Shown: positions 28,658-37,901, counted from the first letter of the stretch. The stretch is 64,000 bases of DNA from Octadecabacter algicola (GCF_021532625.1 NZ_JAKGAR010000001.1:62001-126000); one strand, 5' to 3'. Program-made: numbers and translations. Notes: generated from the letters alone by a model not told the origin.

Positions 28658-29023
28658 GTGGAAGAGTTTCTTAGGGAATACTTACCAATCGTCATCTTTC
28701 TTGGACTCGCCATCGTGCTGGGAATCGTTTTGATCCTTGCCGCCGTGGTGCTGGCCGTACGCAATCCTGATCCTGAAAAAGTGTCTGCATACGAATGCGG
28801 GTTTAACGCTTTTGATGACGCGCGGATGAAATTTGATGTTCGGTTTTACCTTGTGTCGATCCTGTTCATTATTTTCGATCTGGAAATCGCATTCTTGTTC
28901 CCGTGGGCCGTGGCCTTTGGTGATATTTCAATGGTCGGCTTCTGGTCGATGATGGTCTTCCTCGCGGTGCTGACCGTGGGCTTTGCCTACGAATGGAAAA
29001 AAGGAGCACTCGAATGGGAGTAG
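28658..29023 (+). CDS. nuoA: NADH-quinone oxidoreductase subunit A
   Basis: 121 aa, three membrane segments (about 8-30, 65-87 and 90-112). The conserved loop [12 protein letters not shown] with its Cys/Gly/acid pattern and the [12 protein letters not shown] segment are typical of NuoA/ND3, which helps form the quinone chamber of complex I. Starts at a GTG with AGGGAG upstream; the 10 nt at its end overlap nuoB. First nuo gene; about 185 bp before it should carry the main nuo promoter, with a possible TTGACA near 28486 but no convincing -10. Confidence 0.95.
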   Translation: MEEFLREYLPIVIFLGLAIVLGIVLILAAVVLAVRNPDPEKVSAYECGFNAFDDARMKFDVRFYLVSILFIIFDLEIAFLFPWAVAFGDISMVGFWSMMVFLAVLTVGFAYEWKKGALEWE

Positions 29024-29547
29024 CTGTTGGCCAAAACACTGCAGGCGCGGACCCAGAGTACGCAACGCAGGCATTGAACAAAGAGCTGACGGATAAGGGT
29101 TTCCTTGTCACGTCCTCAGCTGACCTGATCAACTGGGCCCGCACGGGCTCGCTACACTGGATGACCTTCGGGTTGGCTTGTTGTGCGGTTGAGATGATGC
29201 ACACGTCTATGCCGCGATATGACGCTGAACGTTTCGGTATCGCGCCGCGCGCTTCCCCACGTCAGTCTGACGTGATGATTGTGGCGGGTACACTGACCAA
29301 CAAAATGGCCCCAGCTTTGCGCAAGGTTTATGACCAAATGCCAGAGCCGCGCTACGTGATCTCGATGGGGTCCTGCGCGAACGGTGGCGGTTACTATCAC
29401 TATTCTTATAGCGTTGTGCGTGGCTGTGACCGGATCGTTCCGGTTGATATCTATGTGCCTGGCTGCCCTCCGACAGCGGAAGCACTGCTGTACGGTATCC
29501 TGCAGCTGCAACGCAAAATCCGCCGTACTGGCACGATTGTCCGCTAA
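29014..29547 (+). CDS. nuoB: NADH-quinone oxidoreductase subunit B
   Basis: 177 aa. It holds the N2 iron-sulphur cluster, the last electron carrier before quinone. The tandem cysteines LACCAVEMM and further Cys in GSCANGG and [11 protein letters not shown] are in place. The ATG at 29014 follows AAGGAG and overlaps the nuoA end; an in-frame ATG at 28993 would add seven residues deeper in nuoA. Peripheral arm, cytoplasmic side. Confidence 0.97.
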   Translation: MGVAVGQNTAGADPEYATQALNKELTDKGFLVTSSADLINWARTGSLHWMTFGLACCAVEMMHTSMPRYDAERFGIAPRASPRQSDVMIVAGTLTNKMAPALRKVYDQMPEPRYVISMGSCANGGGYYHYSYSVVRGCDRIVPVDIYVPGCPPTAEALLYGILQLQRKIRRTGTIVR

Positions 29548-29594
29548 CGCGGGACGGGCCGCCGCGCCCAATACGACCTTCAAAGGGAACGCTC

Positions 29595-30206
29595 ATGTCT
29601 GACGACCTCAAAGAACTCGGCCAACACATCGAACTCAAGCGCCCTGATTGCGTGCTGTCTTGGGACGTGACGGGGGGCGAACTAACGATTGCTGTCGCTC
29701 CGGCGAACTTGGCTTCGTTTGTGGAATTCCTGAAGGTTGATAGCTCATGCAAGTTCAGCTCTTTGGTGGACATCACGGCTGTTGACTACCCGGGCCGCGC
29801 ACAGCGGTTCGACGTGGTCTATCACTTCTTGTCCATGTATCAGAACCACCGCATCCGTTTGCGCGTGAAGGCCCGCGAAGACGAGATGGTGCAATCCATC
29901 ATCGATGTGCACCCGTCCGCCAACTGGTTTGAACGCGAAGTGTTCGACATGTTCGGGATCATCTTCAAAGGTCACCCAGACCTGCGCCGTATTTTGACCG
30001 ACTACGGCTTCCGCGGTTACCCGCTGCGCAAGGATTTCCCGACAACCGGCTACACTGAGGTCCGCTACGACGAAGTGCAAAAACGCGTTGTCTACGAACC
30101 GGTGTCCTTGGTCCAAGAGTACCGCCAGTTCGACTTTATGTCCCCATGGGAGGGTGCCGAATATATCCTTCCGGGTGATGACAAAGCGAAGGAGGAGGCT
30201 AAGTGA
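29595..30206 (+). CDS. nuoC: NADH-quinone oxidoreductase subunit C
   Basis: 203 aa, the usual length of a separate NuoC (30 kDa subunit). The signature segment [12 protein letters not shown] and [23 protein letters not shown]-like ending are present. It bridges subunits B and D in the peripheral arm and has no cofactor. Its stop overlaps the ATG of the next, foreign-looking gene (TGATG). Confidence 0.97.
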   Translation: MSDDLKELGQHIELKRPDCVLSWDVTGGELTIAVAPANLASFVEFLKVDSSCKFSSLVDITAVDYPGRAQRFDVVYHFLSMYQNHRIRLRVKAREDEMVQSIIDVHPSANWFEREVFDMFGIIFKGHPDLRRILTDYGFRGYPLRKDFPTTGYTEVRYDEVQKRVVYEPVSLVQEYRQFDFMSPWEGAEYILPGDDKAKEEAK

Positions 30207-30676
30207 TGAGCGCCAGTTTGGAGCCAATTGATGATGTTCGATTGGGCTGGAAAGCTATTGAAAGCCATTCCAATTGGATTGAGTGGGCTCAAGAACTTAT
30301 TCCTTCTATGGTCGATATGAATAGAACGGAAGTGTTTAGCAGTCTGTTTGGTCAAGATGGCACTGCGCGGAGCTTGATATGGGATTTGTTAGATCACTTT
30401 GAGCGAGGTGGAGATGAAGTCTCGTTGAATCGAGCTTTTGAGTTTGTTTTGCGCTGTGCGAAGAGTGAAGAGGTTGAAGTGTCGAGCCCCGCGTTCATAG
30501 GGTTCTTCTGCAAGATATCTCAGGGAAACAATCCAGTAATTTCAATCGAGGATTTGGCGCAGCGCCTTCCCAATGATATTCTCGAAGATTATTCAGGTCT
30601 TTGGTTGCATCATTATGGTCTCTCGGGATTTGAGCGGATGAGGGCAGCCAATAAAGCCAAAGGAGCCACTTCATAA
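30206..30676 (+). CDS. Uncharacterised protein inserted between nuoC and nuoD
   Basis: 156 aa, acidic, mainly helical by eye, one Cys pair apart (FVLRCAK, GFFCKIS), no signal peptide or membrane segment. The DNA is clearly richer in A+T than its neighbours, with more TTT, ATT, AAT and TTG codons, and it breaks the usual C-D adjacency of nuo clusters. It is nevertheless fully embedded: GGAGGAGG then a TGATG overlap with nuoC, and a TAATG overlap with nuoD. I do not recognise the family; small acidic helical proteins of this kind include immunity proteins, but that is only a thought. Confidence 0.7.
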   Translation: MSASLEPIDDVRLGWKAIESHSNWIEWAQELIPSMVDMNRTEVFSSLFGQDGTARSLIWDLLDHFERGGDEVSLNRAFEFVLRCAKSEEVEVSSPAFIGFFCKISQGNNPVISIEDLAQRLPNDILEDYSGLWLHHYGLSGFERMRAANKAKGATS

Positions 30677-31899
30677 TGGACGGCACTAAAAACTTCGATG
30701 ACGCCCTCACAGGCGAGCAGAAAATCCGCAATTTCAACATCAACTTCGGCCCGCAGCACCCTGCGGCGCACGGGGTTTTGCGCCTTGTCCTCGAACTGGA
30801 CGGTGAGATCGTAGAACGCTGCGATCCACACATCGGCCTTTTGCACCGTGGCACCGAAAAGCTGATGGAAAGCCGGACGTATCTGCAGAACTTGCCGTAT
30901 TTCGACCGCCTCGATTACGTCGCCCCGATGAACCAAGAACACGCTTGGTGTCTGGCGATTGAAAAGCTGACAGGCACAGTTGTACCGCGTCGTGGATCGC
31001 TGATCCGCGTGTTGTTCTGCGAAATTGGCCGTATCTTGAACCACCTGATGAACGTGACCACACAGGCCATGGACGTCGGCGCGCTGACGCCACCTGTTTG
31101 GGGTTTTGAAGAACGCGAACAACTGATGGTGTTTTACGAGCGCGCCTGTGGCGCCCGTTTGCATGCCGCGTATTTCCGCCCCGGTGGTGTTCACCAAGAC
31201 CTGCCGGATGAGTTGTTGACAGATATCGAGGCATGGGCAGATCAATTCATGACTCGTTTCATGGTCGATCTGGACGGCTTGCTGACCGAAAACCGTATTT
31301 TCAAGCAGCGTAACGTCGACATTGGCATTGTGACTGAAAAAGATATTCAAGACTGGGGTTTCTCAGGTGTGATGGTGCGTGGCTCCGGCCTTGCGTGGGA
31401 TTTGCGCCGTGCACAGCCTTATGAGTGCTACGACGAGTTTGAATTCCAAGTGCCCGTTGGCAAAAACGGCGACTGCTATGACCGTTACCTCTGTCGCATG
31501 GAAGAGATGCGCCAGTCCGTTTCCATTATCCGTCAGGCGATCACCAAGTTGCGTGAGCCCGAAGGGCAGGGCGATGTGATCGCGCGCGGTAAGATGACCC
31601 CGCCGACACGCGCTGCGATGAAGACCGACATGGAAAGCCTGATCCACCACTTCAAGCTCTATACCGAAGGGTTCCACGTTCCGGCGGGCGAAGTTTACGC
31701 CGCAGTTGAAGCGCCTAAAGGTGAATTCGGCGTGTTCCTTGTGGCGGATGGCTCTAACAAACCTTACCGCGCGAAAATCCGTGCACCGGGTTATTTGCAC
31801 CTGCAGGCGATGGATCACGTTGCCGTTAAACACCAACTTGCCGACGTTGCGGCGATCATCGGTACGATGGACGTCGTGTTCGGGGAGATTGACCGTTGA
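30676..31899 (+). CDS. nuoD: NADH-quinone oxidoreductase subunit D
   Basis: 407 aa, the 49 kDa subunit with the NiFe-hydrogenase-like fold that lines the quinone site. [11 protein letters not shown] carries the His that binds quinone; [10 protein letters not shown] and the C-terminal [14 protein letters not shown] are typical. Starts inside the TAATG overlap with the inserted gene. Its stop overlaps the TTG of a 39-codon ORF (TTGA). Confidence 0.97.
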   Translation: MDGTKNFDDALTGEQKIRNFNINFGPQHPAAHGVLRLVLELDGEIVERCDPHIGLLHRGTEKLMESRTYLQNLPYFDRLDYVAPMNQEHAWCLAIEKLTGTVVPRRGSLIRVLFCEIGRILNHLMNVTTQAMDVGALTPPVWGFEEREQLMVFYERACGARLHAAYFRPGGVHQDLPDELLTDIEAWADQFMTRFMVDLDGLLTENRIFKQRNVDIGIVTEKDIQDWGFSGVMVRGSGLAWDLRRAQPYECYDEFEFQVPVGKNGDCYDRYLCRMEEMRQSVSIIRQAITKLREPEGQGDVIARGKMTPPTRAAMKTDMESLIHHFKLYTEGFHVPAGEVYAAVEAPKGEFGVFLVADGSNKPYRAKIRAPGYLHLQAMDHVAVKHQLADVAAIIGTMDVVFGEIDR

Positions 31900-32015
31900 G
31901 CGCGTTTGGTCTGATGCAGCTTGTTCCTTTGGCCATGGTGCTCGCGCCAGGCGGCGTTATGCCTGCAAGCCTATTCGTCTTAGTGAGCGGCGCTGCATTT
32001 GGGGGCGGACTGTAA
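31896..32015 (+). CDS. 39-residue hydrophobic mini-protein between nuoD and next gene
   Basis: TTG start overlapping the nuoD stop (TTGA) and TAA stop overlapping the ATG of the next gene (TAATG). The product is almost wholly apolar (Leu, Val, Ala, Met, Gly), with one charged residue or none, long enough for a single membrane pass (about 6-33) and a glycine-rich end. Too short for ordinary gene callers. The double overlap is the main evidence; an ATG at 31914 is an alternative start. If made, it would sit in the membrane near complex I. Confidence 0.5.
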   Translation: MSAFGLMQLVPLAMVLAPGGVMPASLFVLVSGAAFGGGL

Positions 32016-32278
32016 TGTTCAGAACGGCCTTGGTTCTTTCGGTTGTTGCGACGTCCGCTTTTGCGCAGGACGCAAGCGATGCCAATATTGCGGCGATGGT
32101 CGCTGCGATCGAAGATGCTGGATGTGTTGTGACGGCGGACAACGGGGACGCTGTCCATCTTGCCTCTGGTTTAACCGAAGATGAAACTGTGGCCGTGATC
32201 CTTACCATGTATGCGGATGGTTTGGTCGCACTCGAAGAAGACGGGACCATGTCCCTTTTCACTGAGGCGTGCCCATGA
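32015..32278 (+). CDS. Small exported two-cysteine protein (copy A)
   Basis: 87 aa. Signal peptide [17 protein letters not shown], then an acidic mature part of about 70 residues with two cysteines (DAGCVV and the C-terminal EACP), probably a disulphide. The mature sequence parallels the next gene. ATG overlaps the preceding stop; its own stop overlaps the start of the lipoprotein gene (ATGA). No known family recognised. Periplasmic location is inferred. Confidence 0.7.
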   Translation: MFRTALVLSVVATSAFAQDASDANIAAMVAAIEDAGCVVTADNGDAVHLASGLTEDETVAVILTMYADGLVALEEDGTMSLFTEACP

Positions 32279-32571
32279 TCCGCGCTGCGTTATTTGTCTG
32301 CGCGGGCTTTATGCTTGCGGGCTGTGATGGCGCTGCGACTGAAACACTTCCTGACGGCGTAAGCGCTGCTGACGTCGCCTTGTTTAAATCCGCTGTAACT
32401 GATGCGGGTTGCGATATCACGAACGATGATCAGGCTGCGCTGGTCGAAGACAAAACTGGCTTTGACGACGCAACACTTTCGATCATTGTTCAATACCTTA
32501 CACTTGCCGGCGAAAGCGAACCTCTCGTGACCGGTTTTCGACTGACTTCAGGATCCTGTGCCAATGCTTAG
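32275..32571 (+). CDS. Small lipoprotein paralogue of the exported two-cysteine protein (copy B)
   Basis: 98 aa with a lipobox (FMLAGCDG; lipidated Cys at residue 18). The mature part repeats the pattern of copy A: an acidic helix, DAGCDIT, a variable middle with an Ile/Leu-rich helix, and a final Cys in GSCANA. Copies A and B thus look like a tandem duplication, one soluble and one membrane-anchored. The end overlaps the nuoE start by 8 nt. Function unknown; its place suggests a periplasmic role tied to complex I. Confidence 0.7.
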   Translation: MIRAALFVCAGFMLAGCDGAATETLPDGVSAADVALFKSAVTDAGCDITNDDQAALVEDKTGFDDATLSIIVQYLTLAGESEPLVTGFRLTSGSCANA

Positions 32572-33751
32572 ACGCCTCCACCTCGACCAACCCGCTAGCT
32601 TTGCTTTCACTTCGGACAACCAGAAATGGGCCGAAGCACAGGTGACGAAATATCCAGAAGGCCGTCAGGCCAGCGCGATCATTCCACTGTTGTGGCGTGC
32701 GCAAGAACAAGAAGGCTGGCTGACTCGTCCGGCAATTGAATATGTCGCCGAAATGCTAGGTCTTGCCTACATGCGCGCTCTCGAAGTTGCGTCTTTCTAC
32801 TTCATGTTCCAATTGCAGCCTGTTGGCTCGGTTGCGCATATTCAGGTGTGTGGCACCACGTCCTGCATGATTTGCGGTGCAGAAGATCTTGTCGCGGTTT
32901 GCAAAGAGAAAATTGCGCCGAACGCGCATGAAGTATCTGCAGACGGCAAGTTTTCGTGGGAAGAAGTTGAATGCTTGGGGTCTTGTTCTAACGCTCCGAT
33001 GGCTCAGATCGGGAAAGATTACTACGAAGACCTGACAGCCGCCAAAATGGGTGAACTGATCGACGCGCTTGGCCGTGGCGAAGTGCCGCTGCCGGGCCCG
33101 CAAAATGGTCGTTACGCTGCTGAGCCTCTCAAGGGTCTGACAACGTTGACAGAGTTTGACAGCGGCAATCATCAGTACAACGCGTCCGTACAATTGGCGC
33201 ATGACATTGGTGATACTGTCAAACGTATTGATGGCACCGAAGTTCCATTGCTCGCGCCATGGAACCAAGCGGCACCAACTTCGGGCGGCAAAGCGGCGAC
33301 ACCTGCCAAGAAAGCGCCTGCTGCAAAGAAAGCTGCACCAAAACCGGCAGCTAAGAAAGTTACAGCTAAGTCGGCCACTGCTAAGCCGGCTGTCAAAGCC
33401 GCATCCGCGCCCAAGGCCGCCGCAAAAGCGAGCACAGCCAAGGCTGCTAAGCCCGCTGCGAAAGCGGCTAAAGCAGCGCCAAAGGCTGCAACTGCGTCGA
33501 CAACAGGCGAAAAGAAACCCAGAACAATGTCCAAACCACGGGCAGCGGGAGCCGATGATCTGAAACGTATCAGCGGTGTTGGCCCGAAACTCGAGGGTGT
33601 GTTGAACGACCTCGGCTTCTGGCATTTCGACCAGATTGCCAAATGGGGCGAAGGCGAAATCGCTTGGGTCGATAGCCGTCTGAAATTCAAAGGTCGCATT
33701 GAGCGTGACAATTGGGTTGATCAGGCGACTGAATTCGCCGCCGAAAAGTAA
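32564..33751 (+). CDS. nuoE: NADH-quinone oxidoreductase subunit E with Ala/Lys-rich linker and HhH-like tail
   Basis: 395 aa against about 165-240 for ordinary NuoE. Residues 1-170 are the thioredoxin-like [2Fe-2S] domain with cysteines in [10 protein letters not shown] and [10 protein letters not shown] stretch at about 190-240 is poorly defined; about 240-325 is an Ala/Lys/Pro-rich linker resembling histone H1 tails; about 330-395 is a helix-hairpin-helix-like domain ([17 protein letters not shown] then [15 protein letters not shown]). Long NuoE proteins are known in Rhodobacter. Cluster N1a is off the main electron path. The tail may aid assembly or tether the enzyme; not proven. Start at ATG 32564; GTG at 32558 possible. 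Confidence 0.93.
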   Translation: MLRRLHLDQPASFAFTSDNQKWAEAQVTKYPEGRQASAIIPLLWRAQEQEGWLTRPAIEYVAEMLGLAYMRALEVASFYFMFQLQPVGSVAHIQVCGTTSCMICGAEDLVAVCKEKIAPNAHEVSADGKFSWEEVECLGSCSNAPMAQIGKDYYEDLTAAKMGELIDALGRGEVPLPGPQNGRYAAEPLKGLTTLTEFDSGNHQYNASVQLAHDIGDTVKRIDGTEVPLLAPWNQAAPTSGGKAATPAKKAPAAKKAAPKPAAKKVTAKSATAKPAVKAASAPKAAAKASTAKAAKPAAKAAKAAPKAATASTTGEKKPRTMSKPRAAGADDLKRISGVGPKLEGVLNDLGFWHFDQIAKWGEGEIAWVDSRLKFKGRIERDNWVDQATEFAAEK

Positions 33752-33920
33752 CGCATTTCGAAATATCGACGGTGATATCGTAGAAACCGGCCTCAAATTC
33801 AAATTTTGGGCTGTTTTCGCTGGGGTTCCCCTTATCAAGTGTAGGTTGTCACATTAGGCTCTGGCGCAGTTGGCATGTCGGGGCGTGAGATTCCGCATGC
33901 GCACAGGGAAAGGGTACAAC

Positions 33921-35174
33921 ATGAATAATACTTCTTCGAAAGGGACGGGCGCATTTTTGATCGCCGCCTTGTTCGGTCTCGTGGCACTTTTGGTTGCTTG
34001 GGGCATTTTGGATTTTCGGTTCTTCTGGTCATTGGTGATTGGTGTGATCGTTGCGATCATTACTTGGATCGTGCTTTGGCTCGGATGGGGTAAAGATGAT
34101 GCCGACACAGAGTCGAGCACTGGAATGTCCGCGGGAACGACTGCTGCCGCCGGTATTGCTGGTGCAGCTGGTATCGCGGGCGCTGCGGCAGGCGCGGCAA
34201 AATCAGCTGCGGGATCCGCTGCAAGTACCGCCAAGGACGCCGCTTCCGCAACCGCAGACACCGCCAAAAACGCAGCATCGACAGCTGCTGAAACGGCGAC
34301 ATCTGCAGCGTCGAACGTAGCAGACGTAGCGACCAGTGCGGCCGCAAAGACCGCAGATGCTGGTAAGGCTGCGGCCTCCAAAACGGCGTCCGCAGCTAAA
34401 GGCGCGGCAAGCACGGCGAAATCCACGGCGAAGAAGGCAACTGGTGCTGCGAAATCTGCGGCAACTGAGGCTAAATCAACCGGCAAGGCCGCTGCGGCAG
34501 GCGCAAAAACAGCAGCGAAGTCCACGGCATCGGGTGCAGCAACAGCCACCAAAGCAGCAGCAACAAGCGCTAAGACGACAGCGAAATCTGCAACGTCCAA
34601 AGCCAAAGCCGCCGCAGCACCTGCGGCAAAGGACAAGAAGACGGCTGCGAAAACAACGGCAGCCAAGCCAAAGGCAGCAGCAAAGCCCAAAGCAGCAACT
34701 AAGTCTGCAACTACGACGTCGAAAACCGCATCAAAGCCGGCGGCAAAGGCTACAAAGCCAGCAGCGAAAACGGCAAAACCTGCTGCCAAGTCCGCGGCTA
34801 AACCAGCGGCCAAGGCAACTAAATCTGCTGCCAAATCCACGGCTAAACCAGCAGCAAAAACCACTACCAAGTCTACCAAGGCACCAGCCAAGTCCGCTGC
34901 AAGCGCAACGCCTGAGATTCTAAAAGCCGCGCGTTCCGGCGGGGCCGATGATCTGAAACTCCTGAAAGGGGTTGGGCCGGGTCTTGAGAAAACTCTGAAC
35001 GAGCTTGGGTTCTTCCACTTCGATCAAGTTGGGTCTTGGAAGAAGAAAGATGTTGAGTGGGTTGATAGCCGACTGAAATTCAAAGGTCGCATCGAACGTG
35101 ACGGTTGGGTGAAACAGGCGAAAGTTTTGGCAAAGGGCGGAGAGACTGAGTTCTCCAAACGCGCTAAGAAGTAA
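33921..35174 (+). CDS. Membrane-anchored Ala/Lys-rich protein with NuoE-type C-terminal domain
   Basis: 417 aa. Two membrane segments at the start (about 10-30 and 33-55), then a low-complexity Ala/Lys/Thr-rich region (about 75-330), then the same helix-hairpin-helix-like domain as NuoE (DDLKLLKGVGPGLEKTL near 342 and [17 protein letters not shown]). ATG at 33921 with AAAGGGTACAAC upstream; the longer frame has no membrane start. Likely an inner-membrane protein whose basic arm and domain lie in the cytoplasm. It is followed by a strong terminator. A structural or scaffold role with complex I is a guess; the paralogy is visible. Confidence 0.8.
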   Translation: MNNTSSKGTGAFLIAALFGLVALLVAWGILDFRFFWSLVIGVIVAIITWIVLWLGWGKDDADTESSTGMSAGTTAAAGIAGAAGIAGAAAGAAKSAAGSAASTAKDAASATADTAKNAASTAAETATSAASNVADVATSAAAKTADAGKAAASKTASAAKGAASTAKSTAKKATGAAKSAATEAKSTGKAAAAGAKTAAKSTASGAATATKAAATSAKTTAKSATSKAKAAAAPAAKDKKTAAKTTAAKPKAAAKPKAATKSATTTSKTASKPAAKATKPAAKTAKPAAKSAAKPAAKATKSAAKSTAKPAAKTTTKSTKAPAKSAASATPEILKAARSGGADDLKLLKGVGPGLEKTLNELGFFHFDQVGSWKKKDVEWVDSRLKFKGRIERDGWVKQAKVLAKGGETEFSKRAKK

Positions 35175-35193
35175 ATCTCTCAAATGAAACAGT

Positions 35194-35231
35194 AAAAGGC
35201 CCGCCGGATGCACCGCGCGGGCCTTTTCTTT
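35194..35231 (+). terminator. Rho-independent terminator inside the nuo cluster
   Basis: Perfect 11-base stem (AAAAGGCCCGC / GCGGGCCTTTT) with a 12-base loop, ending in TTTTCTTTT. It lies 20 bp after the Ala/Lys-rich protein gene and so should cut transcription before nuoF, implying a further promoter downstream or partial read-through. Confidence 0.85.
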
Positions 35232-35258
35232 TGGTGCATCAAAGGGCAAACTGCGCCT

Positions 35259-35477
35259 ATGACGACGCCACTAAATCAGACGGACGCTAAACAGGGCCGC
35301 CAAGCCGCAATCGTAATTGCACTTGCTGGTCTTTTGAGCATTTTTGCCCCAGCAATTACCCGCACGCTGGGTGCGGAACCGCGGGTTGAAATGCTGTTGT
35401 ACTTAATCTCTCTTGCTGGGTTCATTTGGTCACTGGTGGTGACGTGGAAGCTGTGGCAAAAGACACGGGATAAATGA
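35259..35477 (+). CDS. DUF5337-like small membrane protein
   Basis: 72 aa. Two membrane segments (about 18-36 and 44-62), short polar ends, final charged residues KTRDK. Matches my memory of the DUF5337 family that occurs in Rhodobacterales nuo clusters. The start is the ATG at 35259; the longer open frame includes part of the terminator hairpin. About 53 bp before nuoF. Function unknown, possibly a complex I accessory. Confidence 0.75.
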   Translation: MTTPLNQTDAKQGRQAAIVIALAGLLSIFAPAITRTLGAEPRVEMLLYLISLAGFIWSLVVTWKLWQKTRDK

Positions 35478-35530
35478 TACCTTTGCCGCGTTGCCGGTAA
35501 AGACGCCTAACCTAGATCGAGGACTTCGCG

Positions 35531-36814
35531 ATGCTCGCTGATAAAGACCGCATTTTCACTAACCTTTACGGAATGCACGATCGCACGCTGAAAGGCGCGC
35601 AAAAGCGAGGGCATTGGGATGGCACGGCCAAGATTATTCAAAACGGCCGTGACTGGATCATCGACCAGATGAAGGCCTCTGGCCTGCGGGGCCGCGGTGG
35701 TGCGGGTTTCCCGACGGGTTTGAAGTGGTCCTTCATGCCGAAAGAATCGGATGGCCGTCCGGCGTATCTTGTTGTGAACGCGGATGAATCCGAGCCGGGT
35801 ACATGTAAAGACCGCGAAATCATGCGTCATGATCCACACACACTGATCGAGGGTTGCTTGATTGCGTCTTTCGCGATGAATGCGAACGCCTGCTACATCT
35901 ACATCCGCGGTGAATACATCCGCGAAAAAGAAGCGCTGCAGGCTGCAATTGACGAAGCTTACGAAGCGGGTCTTGTCGGTAAGAACGCTGCCAAATCCGG
36001 TTGGGATTTCGACATCTATCTGCACCACGGGGCAGGAGCTTATATCTGCGGCGAAGAAACCGCATTGCTCGAATCTCTCGAGGGCAAAAAGGGCATGCCG
36101 CGCATGAAGCCGCCGTTCCCTGCAGGCGCAGGTCTCTATGGTTGCCCGACAACAGTGAACAACGTTGAATCCATCGCTGTTGTTCCGACAATTTTGCGCC
36201 GTGGTCCTGAATGGTTCGCGGGTTTTGGTCGCCCGAATAACGCCGGAACTAAACTGTTCGCGATTTCCGGTCATGTGAACAACCCATGTGTGGTTGAAGA
36301 AAGCATGTCGATTTCATTCGAGGAACTGATCGACAAACACTGCGGCGGTATTCGCGGTGGTTGGGATAACCTTAAGGCTGTGATCCCCGGTGGGTCGTCC
36401 GTGCCAATGGTGCGCGGCGAAAACATGCGCGATGCGATCATGGATTTCGATGCGCTTAAAGAAAAGGGGTCTTCCCTTGGCACGGCCGCTGTCATCGTGA
36501 TGGATCAGTCCACTGACGTGATCAAAGCGATCTGGCGCTTGTCCAAATTCTACAAACACGAATCTTGTGGCCAGTGCACGCCATGCCGCGAAGGCACGGG
36601 TTGGATGATGCGCGTTATGGATCGTCTGGTAAAAGGCGACGCCGACCCAGCTGAAATCGACATGTTGCTCGACGTGACCAAACAGGTCGAAGGCCACACA
36701 ATCTGTGCGCTAGGCGATGCGGCGGCTTGGCCGATCCAAGGTTTGATCAAGAACTTCCGCGACGAGATCGAAGATCGGATTGCGCACAAGCGGAACCCTG
36801 TTGCGGCGGAGTAG
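35531..36814 (+). CDS. nuoF: NADH-quinone oxidoreductase subunit F
   Basis: 427 aa, the 51 kDa subunit with FMN and the NADH site. [16 protein letters not shown] is the NADH/FMN glycine-rich loop and [12 protein letters not shown] carries three of the N3 cluster cysteines, with the last near HTICALGD. Peripheral arm tip. GAGGA precedes the ATG. Its stop overlaps the GTG of the next small gene (TAGTG). It accepts electrons from NADH and feeds NuoE and NuoG. Confidence 0.97.
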   Translation: MLADKDRIFTNLYGMHDRTLKGAQKRGHWDGTAKIIQNGRDWIIDQMKASGLRGRGGAGFPTGLKWSFMPKESDGRPAYLVVNADESEPGTCKDREIMRHDPHTLIEGCLIASFAMNANACYIYIRGEYIREKEALQAAIDEAYEAGLVGKNAAKSGWDFDIYLHHGAGAYICGEETALLESLEGKKGMPRMKPPFPAGAGLYGCPTTVNNVESIAVVPTILRRGPEWFAGFGRPNNAGTKLFAISGHVNNPCVVEESMSISFEELIDKHCGGIRGGWDNLKAVIPGGSSVPMVRGENMRDAIMDFDALKEKGSSLGTAAVIVMDQSTDVIKAIWRLSKFYKHESCGQCTPCREGTGWMMRVMDRLVKGDADPAEIDMLLDVTKQVEGHTICALGDAAAWPIQGLIKNFRDEIEDRIAHKRNPVAAE

Positions 36815-37041
36815 TGAATGCCTATTCGCTGATAAAACTGCTTGAACGTGAAACGCCGAAATGGTGTGAACACTGCGAACGCAATGTTACAAATGCGGAA
36901 CGGCACGCGCCGGATTGTCCAAACTTACCGGAGCCAAAGCGTTCATTCGCTTTGTCGACCGTTGTAATAGGGGCGTTGTTGCTGTTCTTGTGCGTGTTGA
37001 TTACGCTTCTAGTTATCTACTGGACGCGACATGGTTATTGA
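36814..37041 (+). CDS. Small single-pass membrane protein with cysteine cluster
   Basis: 75 aa from a GTG overlapping the nuoF stop (TAGTG). The N-terminal part has WCEHCERN and, eleven residues on, HAPDC, so a Cys-x2-Cys...His-x3-Cys cluster that could bind zinc. A strong membrane segment follows (about 46-68), ending in a short basic tail. The longer open frame runs inside nuoF and is rejected. I recognise no family. Confidence 0.65.
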   Translation: MNAYSLIKLLERETPKWCEHCERNVTNAERHAPDCPNLPEPKRSFALSTVVIGALLLFLCVLITLLVIYWTRHGY

Positions 37042-37110
37042 ACAGTTCTATAAACTCTCGGTCATCGCTGTCGTTTCAGGCCACACTTCTAATACGAGAC
37101 TTTGCCTCCA

Positions 37111-37341
37111 ATGAAAGCCTTCCTAGACGGTACTGCCAGTTTCCTTGCCGCCCTTGCGACTGTCGCGATTTGCGGATTTCCGTCTTGGTTCACTTATAAA
37201 GCCATCGAAGCCAATGTTGCACCGGTTTGGGCGTGGGCGGCAATCGTAGCGTTGGCAGGTGTGGGCATTTTGATGACAATTGCATTTTTGGGCAAGGCGA
37301 TCAAAGGCATCGCGCCATCCCGTGATCGACGGAGACGCTGA
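37111..37341 (+). CDS. Small membrane protein, uncharacterised
   Basis: 76 aa. Two membrane segments (about 8-28 and 37-60) and a very basic end (SRDRRRR), so the C-terminus should face the cytoplasm. The stop overlaps the ATG of the DUF3291 gene (TGATG). A TTG at 37102 is an alternative start. No family recognised. Confidence 0.65.
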   Translation: MKAFLDGTASFLAALATVAICGFPSWFTYKAIEANVAPVWAWAAIVALAGVGILMTIAFLGKAIKGIAPSRDRRRR

Positions 37342-37790
37342 TGCACCTTGCTGAACTTAACATTGGCCGTCTTTTGGCCCCGACAGATGACCCGCTGGTT
37401 AAGGAGTTCATGGACAACCTTGATCGCATCAACGGGCTGGGAAAAAAGATGCCCGGTTTTGTTTGGATGTCAGAAGGGTCAGGTGAGCCGGGGACGGGAA
37501 ACACAGAAAACAGCATCGGCGATGATCCGCAGTTTGTTTTCAATCTCACGGTTTGGGAAGATTTGCCCAGCCTTGAGACCTTTGTGTACAAAACACTGCA
37601 TACCAAGTTCATGAACCGCAAAGCGGAATGGTTTGAGGTTCTTGATCAACAGCACTTTGTTATGTGGTGGGTCGAAGAGGGACATCAGCCCACACGCGAC
37701 GAAGCGTTGGCAAAGCTGGATGAGCTACGCGCGAACGGGCCCAGCGACAGCGCATTCGGTTGGGACTGGATTCGCGCCCAAAACGGGTAA
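37341..37790 (+). CDS. DUF3291 family protein
   Basis: 149 aa, soluble. LAELNIGRLLAP near the start, FVWMSEGSG and the WEDLPSLETFVYKTLHTKF segment are the marks of DUF3291, a dimeric alpha/beta-barrel (monooxygenase-like) fold of unknown reaction. ATG lies in a TGATG overlap with the preceding gene. Its position inside nuo may be historical; no link to complex I is known to me. Confidence 0.85.
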   Translation: MHLAELNIGRLLAPTDDPLVKEFMDNLDRINGLGKKMPGFVWMSEGSGEPGTGNTENSIGDDPQFVFNLTVWEDLPSLETFVYKTLHTKFMNRKAEWFEVLDQQHFVMWWVEEGHQPTRDEALAKLDELRANGPSDSAFGWDWIRAQNG

Positions 37791-37901
37791 AAACTGCCGA
37801 AATAGCTGATATCAGGTCTTTGCTATTGAATAGCAGGTCTGCCTGACAGACATCTAACGCAACCGGCGCACCTGATGCGGCGTATGATTTGGAGTAATGT
37901 T

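Noticed and set aside
33854-34891. Ala/Val-rich 345-residue open frame on the minus strand
   Set aside because: Antisense shadow of the same low-complexity DNA; no ribosome site, no conserved motif.
34140-34910. Repetitive DNA that might be read as a repeat array
   Set aside because: The repetition is codon-level Ala/Lys/Thr composition without fixed unit or spacers, so neither a CRISPR array nor a tandem repeat in the strict sense.
34336-34923. Long Arg/Gln-rich open frame on the plus strand inside the Ala/Lys-rich region
   Set aside because: It is the +1 shadow of the repeated GCN/AAG codons of the membrane-anchored protein; it has no start signal and no family likeness.
37815-37850. Short stems (TGCTAT/ATAGCA and GTCTG/CAGAC) before the DUF5333-like gene
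   Set aside because: Stems of five or six bases without conserved spacing; no known element matches.
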